Source: an uncultured Alphaproteobacteria bacterium
GTDB lineage: Bacteria; Pseudomonadota; Alphaproteobacteria; Rhodobacterales; Rhodobacteraceae
NCBI GenBank assembly: GCA_902611605.1
Contig: CACMAH010000009.1
Coordinates: forward strand, 1 to 58,817
DNA length: 58,817 nucleotides
Direction: 5' to 3'
Shown here one piece after another: positions 1 to 8,288 of the stretch (the first letter of the stretch is position 1; every line of letters begins with the position of its first letter). The notes beneath the pieces were generated by a model. That model saw nothing but the letters and a program-made list of their open reading frames with translations. It was not told where the DNA came from and made no database searches. The position numbers and the translations under genes are program-made.

Positions 1-131
1 ATCACCGGGTATTATTTCAATCATAAAGAAAATAATTATGGATGCAAAAAACAAACTGAAAATTAAAACTTTTAATCTTGAAAAAATATACGAAAACATT
101 TTTGATTATATTATTATTTTGTGGTTTTACA

Positions 132-172
132 AAAACTTGAGCTAACTAATTAAAATAATTAGCTCAAGTTTT
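132..172. terminator. Bidirectional rho-independent terminator
   Basis: A perfect 14-bp inverted repeat (132-145 pairs with 159-172) surrounds a 13-nt AT-rich loop. On the minus strand the stem is followed by a T run, so it fits as the terminator of the minus-strand binding-protein gene whose stop codon is at 197. The plus-strand side also ends in T residues, so it may stop transcription from both directions. Positions 1-131 hold no gene that I can support. Confidence 0.8.
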
Positions 173-196
173 ACTCTAATTAACAATTCATTTTAG

Positions 197-1675
197 TTAA
201 TTGCTCCAACTTACTCCTGTTAAATCATTAGCTTGAGTAGGAGAGTTTTTCCATAAGCCAATTAATTTAGAATTGGCAACACCTGTTTTGGCGAGTTGAA
301 ATAAATAACCATTCACATAATCATCAGCAATTAATTTTTGAGCATTTTTTAATATTTTACTTCTTTCCTGATCATTAGTTTCTAAATTTAGAGCGTCCAT
401 AAGATTTCTAAACTCTTGACTATCATACTGAAAATAATAACTGGGATTTCCATAAATACCTATATCCATTGGCTCGGTATGGCTCACAATTGTTAAGTCA
501 TAATCTTTTCCTTTAAATACTTGCTCTAACCATTGTGCCCACTCTAAATTTTCAATTTTAGTTTCAATACCAACTTCTCTTAATTGAGAGGCAATAATCT
601 CACCCCCTCTTCTAGCATAAGATGGAGGAGGGAGTTTTAAGGAAAGCGTAAGGCCATTACTCAAACCTGCCTCAGAAAGAAGAGATTTTGATTTTTCCGG
701 ATCATAATTTGATTGAGCAGTTAAATCTATATAATCAGGATGATGGGGAGCAAAATGAGTTCCGATTGGTGTTCCAAAACCAAACATAGCTCCATCTACT
801 ATTGCTTGTCTATTGATAGCATGGGCAATTGCTTTTCTTACTCTTATATCTTTTAGCTTTTCAGATTTATTATTTGTAGAGAGAATTGTTTCTCCTTCAG
901 TAGAACCAACTATAACATTAAAATTTGGATCCGCTTCAAATTGTGCCAAAGTTTCAGGAGCAGGATATACAGGAAATGCATCTACATCACCTGCCATTAA
1001 TGCTGCAAAAGCAGCAGTTGGATCAGAAATAAATTTAAATGAAGCTTTTTCTAAAGCAATAGCTTCACCCCAGTAATCATTATTTTTTACTAATTCAACA
1101 CTATCGCCTTTTATCCATTTTGAAAACTTAAATGGTCCAGTGCCATTTGGTTCTGAGGCAGCACTATCTGCAGTGTCTGGATCTAAAATAATAGCATCAC
1201 CCCAAGCCAAGTTTCTTATGAAACCTCCATTGGGATTTGAGAGCGTAATTTTTACAACACTTGAATTAACTACATCCACCGAGCTTATGCCCTTAAAAAG
1301 ACCCTTTTGAGCATTAGTGGAATTTTCATCACGTGCCCTATTAATTGAAAATTGAACATCAGATGCATCAAAATCATTCCCATTATGAAATTTTACATTT
1401 TCTTGAAGTTTAAATGTATACACTAACCCATCTTCTGATATAGTCCATGACTTAGCTAAACCTGGTGTTACAGATCCGTCTGCCCTGAATCTAGTTAAAC
1501 CTTCATATATATTTGAGTAAACAACCTCATCTATTGCAGCTGCAGCTCCACCAGTTGGATCCAAATTAGGTGGCTCTAATTGCATTCCAATAACAACAGA
1601 ATTTTTTTCTGCATAAAGTGGGCTCAACCACATCACCGTTAGTAATATTGTGAGCAACGGTTTCAATATTTTCAT
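197..1675 (-). CDS. ABC transporter substrate-binding protein, oligopeptide/SBP_bac_5 family
   Basis: This is a periplasmic solute-binding protein of the DppA/OppA type, usually serving dipeptides, oligopeptides or glycosides. The 492-residue length is normal for the family. An N-terminal signal peptide ends near Ala22 (LYA|EK). The family pattern follows: an early segment with YEGLTRF and a later SWTISEDGLVYTFKL stretch, then FISDPTAAFAALMAGDVDA and VRKAIAHAIN. The start is supported by a GGGAGGA box four bases before the ATG. It lies 14 bp downstream of the M20 peptidase gene, so the two are probably co-transcribed and peptide or acyl-amino-acid uptake would be coupled to hydrolysis. No permease or ATPase genes for it lie in the window. 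The exact substrate is unknown. Confidence 0.9.
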   Translation of the reverse strand: MKILKPLLTILLTVMWLSPLYAEKNSVVIGMQLEPPNLDPTGGAAAAIDEVVYSNIYEGLTRFRADGSVTPGLAKSWTISEDGLVYTFKLQENVKFHNGNDFDASDVQFSINRARDENSTNAQKGLFKGISSVDVVNSSVVKITLSNPNGGFIRNLAWGDAIILDPDTADSAASEPNGTGPFKFSKWIKGDSVELVKNNDYWGEAIALEKASFKFISDPTAAFAALMAGDVDAFPVYPAPETLAQFEADPNFNVIVGSTEGETILSTNNKSEKLKDIRVRKAIAHAINRQAIVDGAMFGFGTPIGTHFAPHHPDYIDLTAQSNYDPEKSKSLLSEAGLSNGLTLSLKLPPPSYARRGGEIIASQLREVGIETKIENLEWAQWLEQVFKGKDYDLTIVSHTEPMDIGIYGNPSYYFQYDSQEFRNLMDALNLETNDQERSKILKNAQKLIADDYVNGYLFQLAKTGVANSKLIGLWKNSPTQANDLTGVSWSN

Positions 1676-1689
1676 AATATCCTCCCTTT

Positions 1690-2985
1690 CTATGATGAAT
1701 TAATAATGTTCTTATTTAATAATTTACTAATAGTCATTGCCATTATTTTTGCTGAATCCATCATATCAGAAATTAATATAAATTCATCAGGCTGGTGCGC
1801 AAGTTCCAGTATTCCAGGACCATAAGCAATACAGTTCTTTAACTTACCAATACGATCAATATGTTTTTGATCATATGATCCAGGAGAAACAACATGTTTT
1901 GGTTTTACACCTAATATTTCATCAATTGAATCTTCAACAGTTTGCACTATGTTTGATTTAGGATCAGTGAAAGATGGCTTTACTTCAAAAAGATCTTTAA
2001 CTGAATACTCTAAACTTGGTCTATTTTTTTTAACTTTTTCAAGGATTTCATAAATCTCTAACTTTACCTCATTTAATGTTTCTTCAACTAGATATCTTCT
2101 ATCAAGAATCATTCGACAACTATCCGCAACTAAGGGTGCTGGTAAACCATCATAAGAATCATTTACCTCTTCTAACCCTCCATGAATTGAATTAATATTA
2201 AGAGTAGATTTTTTTGCTTTTTCTGGAACTACCGGCATCTTTGTTTTTTTTGTATTAAGTTTAGGTAGTAAATTGTTTTCAATTTCATCCAATACTGCAC
2301 CCATATGCCTGATAGCACAATCCCCTAAGAAAGGCATAGATCCATGTGCGATTCTGCCTTTAGTTTCAATTTCTGTCCACCATACTCCTCTATGTCCTAG
2401 ACAAATTCTATCCTTATTTAATGGCTCTGGAATAATGACGTGCTGGACTTTCTTGGGACTAAAATGGCCTTTTTCTGCAAGCCAGGCAACCCCTCCATAA
2501 CCCCCAGTTTCTTCATCAGCTGTTGCTGATATTTCTATTGCCCCATAATAATTTGGAAAGATTTTAATAAAGGCTTCAGCTGCAACAATACTGGAAGCTA
2601 ATCCTCCTTTCATATCACATGAACCTCGACCAAAAATCTTATCACCCTCTATTGTTCCACCAAAAGGATCCCTAGTCCAACCATTACCTGCATTAACAAC
2701 ATCTATGTGTGAATTAAAATGAATACATTGACCTGAATAAGTACCTTCATGCCGAGCTATAAGGTTATATCTAGGATATCTATCTGAATCTGCCAATGCT
2801 CCTTCAGCTCTGAGAATATTTACATGAAACCCTGACCTTTCAAGCCTATTAGACAAATACTCACAAATTTCCCTATAATTTTTTCCGGGTGGATTTACTG
2901 TAGGTATTTTTATAAGTTCAGAAGTTAGCTGAATTATTTCAGATTTTCTATTTTCGATTTCTTTTAATAATCTTGGAATAGTCAT
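1690..2985 (-). CDS. M20 family metallopeptidase (ArgE/DapE-like deacylase)
   Basis: Zinc-dependent amidohydrolase of the ArgE/DapE/ACY1 family, which removes acyl groups from N-acyl amino acids or cuts small peptides. Visible metal-site motifs, counted from the proposed start: His93-Ile-Asp95 in HFNSHIDV, Asp124 in GRGSCDMKGG and Glu158-Glu159 in ATADEETGG. The open frame extends upstream to a TTG at 3027, but the family N-terminus fits the ATG at 2985 (MTIPRLLKEIENRK); another ATG lies at 2997. No strong ribosome-binding site separates these options. The gene precedes an oligopeptide-type binding protein by 14 bp, suggesting the acylated or peptidic substrate is imported and hydrolysed. It is unlikely to be the housekeeping arginine or lysine pathway enzyme because no such genes are nearby. 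Confidence 0.85.
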   Translation of the reverse strand: MTIPRLLKEIENRKSEIIQLTSELIKIPTVNPPGKNYREICEYLSNRLERSGFHVNILRAEGALADSDRYPRYNLIARHEGTYSGQCIHFNSHIDVVNAGNGWTRDPFGGTIEGDKIFGRGSCDMKGGLASSIVAAEAFIKIFPNYYGAIEISATADEETGGYGGVAWLAEKGHFSPKKVQHVIIPEPLNKDRICLGHRGVWWTEIETKGRIAHGSMPFLGDCAIRHMGAVLDEIENNLLPKLNTKKTKMPVVPEKAKKSTLNINSIHGGLEEVNDSYDGLPAPLVADSCRMILDRRYLVEETLNEVKLEIYEILEKVKKNRPSLEYSVKDLFEVKPSFTDPKSNIVQTVEDSIDEILGVKPKHVVSPGSYDQKHIDRIGKLKNCIAYGPGILELAHQPDEFILISDMMDSAKIMAMTISKLLNKNIINSS

Positions 2986-3111
2986 CCACAATCTCATAGA
3001 TTTAGATATTAATAATGATGATAGCAAAGTTTGAAAAGTAACAAAGTTTTTTTATTTTATTTAAAGAAATTTTTTACTACAAATTTTTTATAAGATGCTT
3101 AGGTATATGTA

Positions 3112-3603
3112 ATGTTAAGAAAAATAAAATGTAATCTCATTTCGATTCTTGTTGGCATTTCACTGCAAACGTTTAGTACCTCATATGCACACGAAATAGA
3201 TCTTAAGGAAATTTCTATTAAACACCCCATGATTCCAATTTTTCATTCAAAAATGAAAACAGCTGCTGGCTACTTTACAATAGTCAATAAGAGAAATAAG
3301 ACTGATGAATTAATTATGGTAAAAACAGATTTTGCTAAAGCAATGATGCATCTAAGTAAGATTGATGAAAATGGAATTGCAAGCATGGAGCATGTAAATA
3401 AAGTAATAATTCCTGGAAATAGCTCTGTAGTTTTTGAGCAAGGTAGTCTGCACATTATGTTTACGCAACTAAAAGAGCCTCTAGAAGAGTATATGGACCA
3501 AAAGGTAACTTTAGTTTTTAAAAATTTAGGCGAAATAGTAGTAGATTTTCAAGTTGAAAAGGTTACTCAAAAAATGAATATGAAAAATAACCACGACCAT
3601 TAA
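3112..3603 (+). CDS. PCu(A)C family periplasmic copper chaperone
   Basis: Small secreted copper(I) chaperone of the PCu(A)C/DUF461 family; members deliver copper to the CuA or CuB site of cytochrome c oxidase. A signal peptide ends near Ala26 (SYA|HE). The copper-binding pattern is recognisable: His80, Met92, then His114-Ile-Met116 after exactly 21 residues. The C-terminus ends in an extra NNHDH stretch that could bind metal. The gene stands alone, convergent with a small minus-strand frame that overlaps its stop codon. SCO and oxidase genes are not in the window. Confidence 0.85.
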   Translation: MLRKIKCNLISILVGISLQTFSTSYAHEIDLKEISIKHPMIPIFHSKMKTAAGYFTIVNKRNKTDELIMVKTDFAKAMMHLSKIDENGIASMEHVNKVIIPGNSSVVFEQGSLHIMFTQLKEPLEEYMDQKVTLVFKNLGEIVVDFQVEKVTQKMNMKNNHDH

Positions 3604-3794
3604 AATTTGCTTTTTTTATTGCTAAAACTATCTCTTATTGATGCAAAAAAAATAAACCAATAAAATCTTAAAAGATTATAAAAACCTTTTTTAATTCTTA
3701 ATTCTTCATATTTATTTAAGCCACACTCTGTTTTTATAAATTTCCTCAAGACATTACCCTGACCCTTTAGCCAAATTTCATATAATAACTTAAT
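3600..3794 (-). CDS. Possible small basic protein, unknown function, no standard start codon
   Basis: An open minus-strand frame of 64 codons runs from an ATT at 3794 to a TAA at 3600-3602. It overlaps the PCu(A)C stop codon. The translation is basic and aromatic, with KYEELRIKKG and LLRFYWFIFFASIRDSF, and looks like a folded small protein rather than random AT-rich sequence. No ATG is present in frame; the first usual alternative is TTG at 3749, giving 49 residues. I do not recognise the family. It could be a genuine small gene with unusual initiation, the remnant of a longer gene, or chance. Confidence 0.3.
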   Translation of the reverse strand: MKLLYEIWLKGQGNVLRKFIKTECGLNKYEELRIKKGFYNLLRFYWFIFFASIRDSFSNKKSKF

Positions 3795-3847
3795 TTATTT
3801 TTTTAAGTATTGCATATTAGTTTAACCGTATAATATAAAAATATCGT

Positions 3848-3924
3848 GCACCGGTAGCTCAGCTGGATAGAGTACCTGACTACGAATCAGGGGGTCGGGG
3901 GTTCGAATCCTCCCCGGTGCGCCA
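3848..3924 (+). tRNA. tRNA-Arg (anticodon ACG)
   Basis: A complete 77-nt cloverleaf. The acceptor stem GCACCGG pairs with CCGGTGC and is followed by G and an encoded CCA. The anticodon stem CCTGA/TCAGG carries the loop CTACGAA with anticodon ACG at 3882-3884. The T arm has the GTTCGAATC loop. The A34 of ACG is normally deaminated to inosine by TadA. A TATAAT at 3829-3834 is a plausible -10 element. The 3' side borders a GC-rich gene that looks foreign, but I see no second copy of the tRNA 3' end that would mark an attachment site. Confidence 0.97.
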
Positions 3925-4243
3925 TTTTCCTAACTTTTTCTGAATATATTCAATGATTTGAGTAGGTTTGACCATTTTTTGGGACCGCTTTTGATACCAC
4001 TAATTCAGTTGTTGAGGGAAAGCGTTAGCTAGAATGGAGCCATTTATTATGAGCTAAAGGTTGAGCATTAAAAATATTCAGTTGATTTTATTTTGCCAAT
4101 TAGAGTTCAAATTTAAGCCAATTCATAATTTCAGGATTGTAATATACTAAAATCATTGCCATCCTATATATCCTCATTTAAATTGATCAAGCATGCACGG
4201 CGCTAATCTAGCTAACCCACTTGTGCTCTTAAAGGACATTGTC
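3925..4243. other. Intergenic stretch without a recognised gene
   Basis: About 320 bases between the tRNA-Arg gene and the proposed start of the GC-rich oxygenase gene. I see no long open frame, no integrase fragment that I can identify and no direct repeat of the tRNA 3' end. Base composition rises here relative to other spacers. It may be the left junction of an acquired segment. Confidence 0.4.
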
Positions 4244-5224
4244 ATGCAAAATGATTTTGCAAATGCCAAATCAACTAATTCTAAAATGATCCCTGTGATC
4301 GACATATCAGGCGCTATTTCTGGTGATGGTCTCGACGGCGTTGCGGACGCGATTTACAATGCCGCGATAAATCATGGATTTTTTTATATCTCGAACCATG
4401 GAATAGATCCGGTCCTGATGGAACAGGCGTTTGCAGTCTCCAAAGCATTTTTTGAACTACCCGAGGTCGATAAACAAGCCATCGCTGTGGACAGAAATCA
4501 GCGCGGCTGGCTGGCGCAAGGAATGTCGCGGATGCAAGGATCAAAGACCTATGACCTAAAAGAGGTTTTCTTTTGGGGTCCGCACACTGAGGCCGATGAT
4601 ATGGACGTTCGAGCTTGTAAACCGCTATGCGCTGTAAACCAATGGCCGAGAGATTTTCCTCGCCTTTATGAAGATTTAATTCCCTACTATGACGCCGTTT
4701 GTCAAATAGCTCGCCACGTCATGGCGGCAGTGGCCGTCAGTCTTGATCAGCCCGCAAATTTCTTTGATAAAGCCTATGCCAAACCCCTTGCGCGCGGGCA
4801 GATGGTTTATTACCCGGCGTCGACGCTGCAAGACGATGCAGAGGCCCGCTTCGGCGTTGCTCCTCACACGGATTTCGGAGTGCTGACCGTTTTGTTGCAA
4901 GACAGCAGTGGCGGACTACAAGTGCGAGCGAATTCAGGAGACTGGATCGAAGCACCACCTATTCCCGGTACGTTGGTTTGCAACATTGGTGATCTTTTGG
5001 CGCGATGGAGCAACAAACGATTTGCCTCAACTGTACATCGCGTCATCAACCGTACCAGCCACGCCCGCTATTCCATACCCATTTTTTTTGATCCACATAC
5101 AGATACAGTTATTGATCCGGTCGATCTTGGCGTATCTACCGACAATAGCCTGTTTGAACCAGTATGCACCGGGGAATATATCATGGGACGCAATACGAAA
5201 AGTTTCGCCCAATATAAAAAATAG
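4244..5224 (+). CDS. Isopenicillin N synthase-family 2OG-Fe(II) oxygenase (likely acquired)
   Basis: Cytosolic non-haem iron oxygenase of the IPNS/DIOX-N superfamily, a group acting on many small molecules. The N-terminal DIOX_N segment contains IPVIDIS and NHGFFYISNHGID. The iron site is His-Thr-Asp in PHTDFGVLT plus a distal His in ASTVHRV, and the 2-oxoglutarate-binding RYSIPIF stretch follows. A longer frame starts at 4193, but the ATG at 4244 has an AAAGGA box eight bases upstream. Composition is unlike its neighbours: 37 of 60 bases are G/C in 4801-4860, against 15 of 60 in 5401-5460 of the next gene. Together with its place beside a tRNA gene this suggests horizontal transfer. The substrate is unknown. 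Confidence 0.88.
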   Translation: MQNDFANAKSTNSKMIPVIDISGAISGDGLDGVADAIYNAAINHGFFYISNHGIDPVLMEQAFAVSKAFFELPEVDKQAIAVDRNQRGWLAQGMSRMQGSKTYDLKEVFFWGPHTEADDMDVRACKPLCAVNQWPRDFPRLYEDLIPYYDAVCQIARHVMAAVAVSLDQPANFFDKAYAKPLARGQMVYYPASTLQDDAEARFGVAPHTDFGVLTVLLQDSSGGLQVRANSGDWIEAPPIPGTLVCNIGDLLARWSNKRFASTVHRVINRTSHARYSIPIFFDPHTDTVIDPVDLGVSTDNSLFEPVCTGEYIMGRNTKSFAQYKK

Positions 5225-5331
5225 GGGGTGTTTTCAATAGCAGGGAGCTGGCTATACTTCAGGTTATGAAATTCCTAGTTAAAGGTAGCTACTTAAAAAA
5301 ATAAAAATCTCGTACCGATCCATATTTTAAT

Positions 5332-5347
5332 TGGCACATATTTTGCT
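5332..5347 (+). promoter_or_regulatory. Sigma-54 (RpoN) type promoter
   Basis: The sequence TGGCAC at 5332-5337, five bases, then TTGCT at 5343-5347 matches the sigma-54 consensus. The invariant GG and GC start 12 bases apart, as required for the -24/-12 elements. Transcription would start near 5357, about 30 bases before the TPR gene. No activator site was recognised upstream and no rpoN gene is in the window. Confidence 0.55.
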
Positions 5348-5387
5348 TCAAATTAGTTCAATATTTAAACAATAAGTAGTCATTTTA

Positions 5388-6620
5388 ATGCAAGAAACCA
5401 AGAGTAATATTTTAGATAGTTTAAAGCTTGATAAAGCACTCAAATTAGCAAAACTTAAGTCTAAAGAAGGCTCTTCTGCTGAAGCTAGAACCATATATAA
5501 AGATATACTCTACAAGTTTCCAAAGAATAAGAGGGCTATTGAGGGTATAAAAGCTTTATTAGGTAATACTGTTGGTAAAGCATCTGATGTCCAAGATCCA
5601 CCCCACGATAGGCTCCAGATTCTGATAAATCTATATGAGCAAGGTCAACTTGATCAAGCATTAAATCAGGCAACAAATTTACTACGTGAGTTTCCTAATT
5701 CAGTAATGCTATATAATATTTGTGGCGTCGCTTATCAGGGTTCAGGAAAACTAGATGCCGCCATCAGTAACTTTGAACAGGCTATATCCATTAAGCCTGA
5801 TTACGCCGATGCATATAGCAACATGGGTCTTGCTCTACAAGAAAAAAATAAGCCAGAAGAGGCTATAGAGGCTTATAAGAAGGCCCTTGCAATTAAACCT
5901 GATTATGCTGAAGCTTTTAGCAACATGGGAAATGCCTTTCAAGATCTAGGCAAGCTAGAAAAATCTATAGAGGCATATAAAAAGGCCTTAGACATCAAGC
6001 CCGATAATGCTGACGCACACTACAACTTGGGTAATGCTCTGCAAGATCAAGGTAAACTGGAAGAGGCAATAGAGGCTTACAAGAAAGCTTCATCTCTTAA
6101 GCCTAATTACGCTGATACATATAGCAACATGGGTGTTGCTCTTAAAGAAAAAAAGAATCTAGAAGAGGCAATAGAGGCTTTTAAGAAAGCACTAGCCATC
6201 AAACCTGATTATGCTCCAGCCTATCACAACATGGGTTCTGTTCTTAATGATCAAGGCAAAACAGAGGAAGCTTTGGTAGCTTTTAAGAAAGCCCTAGCTA
6301 TCAAACCTGATTATGCTGAGTCATATAATTACATGGGTATTGTTCTTGATGGTCAACGCAAACCGAGGGAAGCTCTAGCAGCTTATAAGAAAGCCCTAGC
6401 CATCAAACCTGATTATGCCGATGCACACTACAACTTGGGTAATACTCTCCAAAATCAAGGCAAGCCGGAAGAAGCTCTAGCAGCTTATAAGAATGCTTTG
6501 AGGATAAATCCTAACTTTTCAAATGCAAGTGCGGAGATGGGTCAATGTATGTTAAAGATTGGTAAGTTTGAAGAAGGTCGATCTTTAATCCAAAAAACTG
6601 ATGGAAGTATAAGTTTATAA
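5388..6620 (+). CDS. Tetratricopeptide repeat protein
   Basis: A 410-residue protein built almost wholly of TPR units. About the first 90 residues form a divergent helical region. From roughly residue 115 onward come around eight near-identical 34-residue units with the signature A-KPDYA-AY-N-G, such as LAIKPDYADAHYNLGN. Such solenoids act as protein-binding scaffolds. There is no signal peptide, so it is probably cytoplasmic. It is followed after 29 bp by a 2OG-Fe(II) hydroxylase and preceded by a sigma-54-like promoter, so the pair probably forms an operon and the TPR part may recruit the hydroxylase substrate. The repeats are similar at DNA level, so copy number may vary between strains. 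No clear ribosome-binding site precedes the ATG. Confidence 0.85.
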   Translation: MQETKSNILDSLKLDKALKLAKLKSKEGSSAEARTIYKDILYKFPKNKRAIEGIKALLGNTVGKASDVQDPPHDRLQILINLYEQGQLDQALNQATNLLREFPNSVMLYNICGVAYQGSGKLDAAISNFEQAISIKPDYADAYSNMGLALQEKNKPEEAIEAYKKALAIKPDYAEAFSNMGNAFQDLGKLEKSIEAYKKALDIKPDNADAHYNLGNALQDQGKLEEAIEAYKKASSLKPNYADTYSNMGVALKEKKNLEEAIEAFKKALAIKPDYAPAYHNMGSVLNDQGKTEEALVAFKKALAIKPDYAESYNYMGIVLDGQRKPREALAAYKKALAIKPDYADAHYNLGNTLQNQGKPEEALAAYKNALRINPNFSNASAEMGQCMLKIGKFEEGRSLIQKTDGSISL

Positions 6621-6649
6621 ATAGGTTTAATTAAAAAGGATAACCAAAA

Positions 6650-7246
6650 ATGATGCAAAGAATTGAAACTTCAAATAGCTCTAATACGCCGAATTTTATT
6701 GGCTCTTGGATTCTTAAAGACAAAGAAATGTGTGATGAAATAGTAAATTTTTTTGAAGCAAACCCATCAGATCAAGGTGCTGGCTGCATAGGTGGTGGCG
6801 TAGATGAAAGTCAAAAAAAAACAACGGATATTCCTATTAAACCAAAACAACTAGAGCAAGAAAAGTATAAGATCTTCAATACCTATATTAATAATGTTGT
6901 AAATTGTTTTAACGATTACAAGGAGCAATGGCCTTTCCTGAACACAATAAAAGGTATGGAAATAGGTACCTTCAATTTACAAAAATATTCACCAGGGGGT
7001 CACTTCAGTGCTGTACATACAGAGAGAGGAAGCTCCTCTACTATGCACAGAGTTTTAGCCTTTATGACTTATTTAAACGATGTTGAAGAAGGTGGAGAAA
7101 CCTCATTTCATTATTATGATATAAACGTCCAACCAAAAAAAGGGAAAACAATAATTTGGCCTGCTGAATGGACACATGCTCATTCTGGAGGAATCGTAAA
7201 ACAAGGATGCAAGTATATTGTAACGGGATGGATACAATTTGCCTGA
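6650..7246 (+). CDS. Prolyl-4-hydroxylase-like 2OG-Fe(II) oxygenase
   Basis: A 198-residue oxygenase of the P4H/PHD superfamily, resembling short hydroxylases found in marine bacteria and cyanophages. The core reads GGHFSAVHTERG, AFMTYLNDVEEGGETSF and IWPAEWTHAHSGG, ending with KYIVTGWI. The iron ligands would be the His and Glu of HTE and the distal His of WTHAH; the second ligand is Glu where Asp is usual, which I recall as typical of this subgroup. A second ATG directly follows the first; an AAGGA box supports either. It is probably translated from the same transcript as the upstream TPR gene. A role in protein or peptide hydroxylation is inferred from the family. Confidence 0.83.
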   Translation: MMQRIETSNSSNTPNFIGSWILKDKEMCDEIVNFFEANPSDQGAGCIGGGVDESQKKTTDIPIKPKQLEQEKYKIFNTYINNVVNCFNDYKEQWPFLNTIKGMEIGTFNLQKYSPGGHFSAVHTERGSSSTMHRVLAFMTYLNDVEEGGETSFHYYDINVQPKKGKTIIWPAEWTHAHSGGIVKQGCKYIVTGWIQFA

Positions 7247-7255
7247 AAAATTATA

Positions 7256-7277
7256 TTTTGTAATTTATGTTACAAAA
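7256..7277. terminator. Weak hairpin after the hydroxylase gene
   Basis: The arms TTTTGTAA (7256-7263) and TTACAAAA (7270-7277) form a perfect 8-bp stem with a 6-nt loop, ten bases after the stop codon. The stem is AT-rich and lacks a T run on the plus strand, so termination would be weak. The rest of the spacer to 7474 shows nothing recognisable. Confidence 0.35.
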
Positions 7278-7474
7278 ATAAAAAAATGAATTTTAATATC
7301 GGTTTTGATAACATTTAAATTGTCAGTTTTATATAAATATCTTGAAGATTATATTTTTTTGATAAGAAAAAAATTTTATAATTTATGCATTCTTTAAAAT
7401 TATAAATTTCGTTATATTAAGTTAGGAATCAATTAACTTTTACCAAAAAAATAACTACTCATAGATTTTTTATA

Positions 7475-8209
7475 ATGACTCCAGAAAGCTTTAAAAAAAT
7501 CCCCGTTGTACTTGAAGCTTTAAAACAGCCTCAATCATCTCGTAGTATTTTAAACTATATGTGTGCGTGTGATACAGCTAATCCTGAAGATCGATCAAAA
7601 TTAAATCATGAAGAAATAGTAGGACCTTTGCTAAATATTTGGTTTGCAAGTGGCACTGCACTAGATGACTTTTGTAAGCCTTTTTCGAAAGTTGTAAGAG
7701 AGCTAAAAGCAGATCCTCCAACTCTGATTGGTAAAGAGTGGGAAACTTTAGATGGGAAAGTAGCTAAGGTTTTACTTGCAGATCAACTATCTAGATCTTG
7801 CTTTCGGGGTACGTCTGAAGCTTTTTCTTTTGATAATATTGGCAGGAAATTAGTCCACGAACTAATTAACAAAACTACGATAGAAGATACTCTTAAGCTT
7901 CCAGCTGCATTTCTTTATCTCTTGCCTTGGGCATTAGCTCATTCGGAGGAATTAAAAGATTTAGATCTTGCATGTAAACTAATAGATAAATGCAATGAAG
8001 CTCATCCTAATTTTAATTTATTTGAGGGAAGAAATAAACAAGCGGTTAATCAGCACCGACAAGTTTTAGAAAAATTTGGACGATATCCACAGCGAAATGC
8101 TGAGTTTGGGAGACAAAATACAATTTCTGAGCAGGCCTGGTTGGATGATAAGGAAAATCTACCCATGTGGGCAGGTGGTAAACTACCATTTAATAAAAAA
8201 ATCAAATAA
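7475..8209 (+). CDS. DUF924 family protein
   Basis: A 244-residue soluble protein of the widespread DUF924 family, helical and TPR-like, with no established function. Family landmarks are visible: an early LLNIWFASG, the central KVLLADQLSRSCFRGTSEAFSFD (LxxDQxxRxxFRG type) and the closing HRQVLEKFGRYPQRNAEFGR. These fit the usual H-R-FGR-P-RN pattern. It stands alone, about 230 bp after the hydroxylase gene and 80 bp before the phosphodiesterase gene, in the same direction. Nothing in the context indicates its role. Confidence 0.85.
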   Translation: MTPESFKKIPVVLEALKQPQSSRSILNYMCACDTANPEDRSKLNHEEIVGPLLNIWFASGTALDDFCKPFSKVVRELKADPPTLIGKEWETLDGKVAKVLLADQLSRSCFRGTSEAFSFDNIGRKLVHELINKTTIEDTLKLPAAFLYLLPWALAHSEELKDLDLACKLIDKCNEAHPNFNLFEGRNKQAVNQHRQVLEKFGRYPQRNAEFGRQNTISEQAWLDDKENLPMWAGGKLPFNKKIK

Positions 8210-8288
8210 CATATTTAATTTGATGTATGATTAATGGAAAAAAGTAATTATTTATTTATAAAATTAAAAATAATCATAGGCCAGTAAT

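Noticed and set aside
38-145. 35-codon plus-strand frame at the left edge
   Set aside because: It is short, has no ribosome-binding site, and ends inside the terminator stem.
4314-5240. Other long open frames on both strands of the GC-rich oxygenase gene
   Set aside because: High GC lowers stop-codon frequency. None shows family motifs or a ribosome-binding site, while the plus-strand oxygenase frame does.
3925-5260. Complete integrative element at tRNA-Arg
   Set aside because: No integrase frame and no second copy of the tRNA 3' end was found. Only one GC-rich gene is present.
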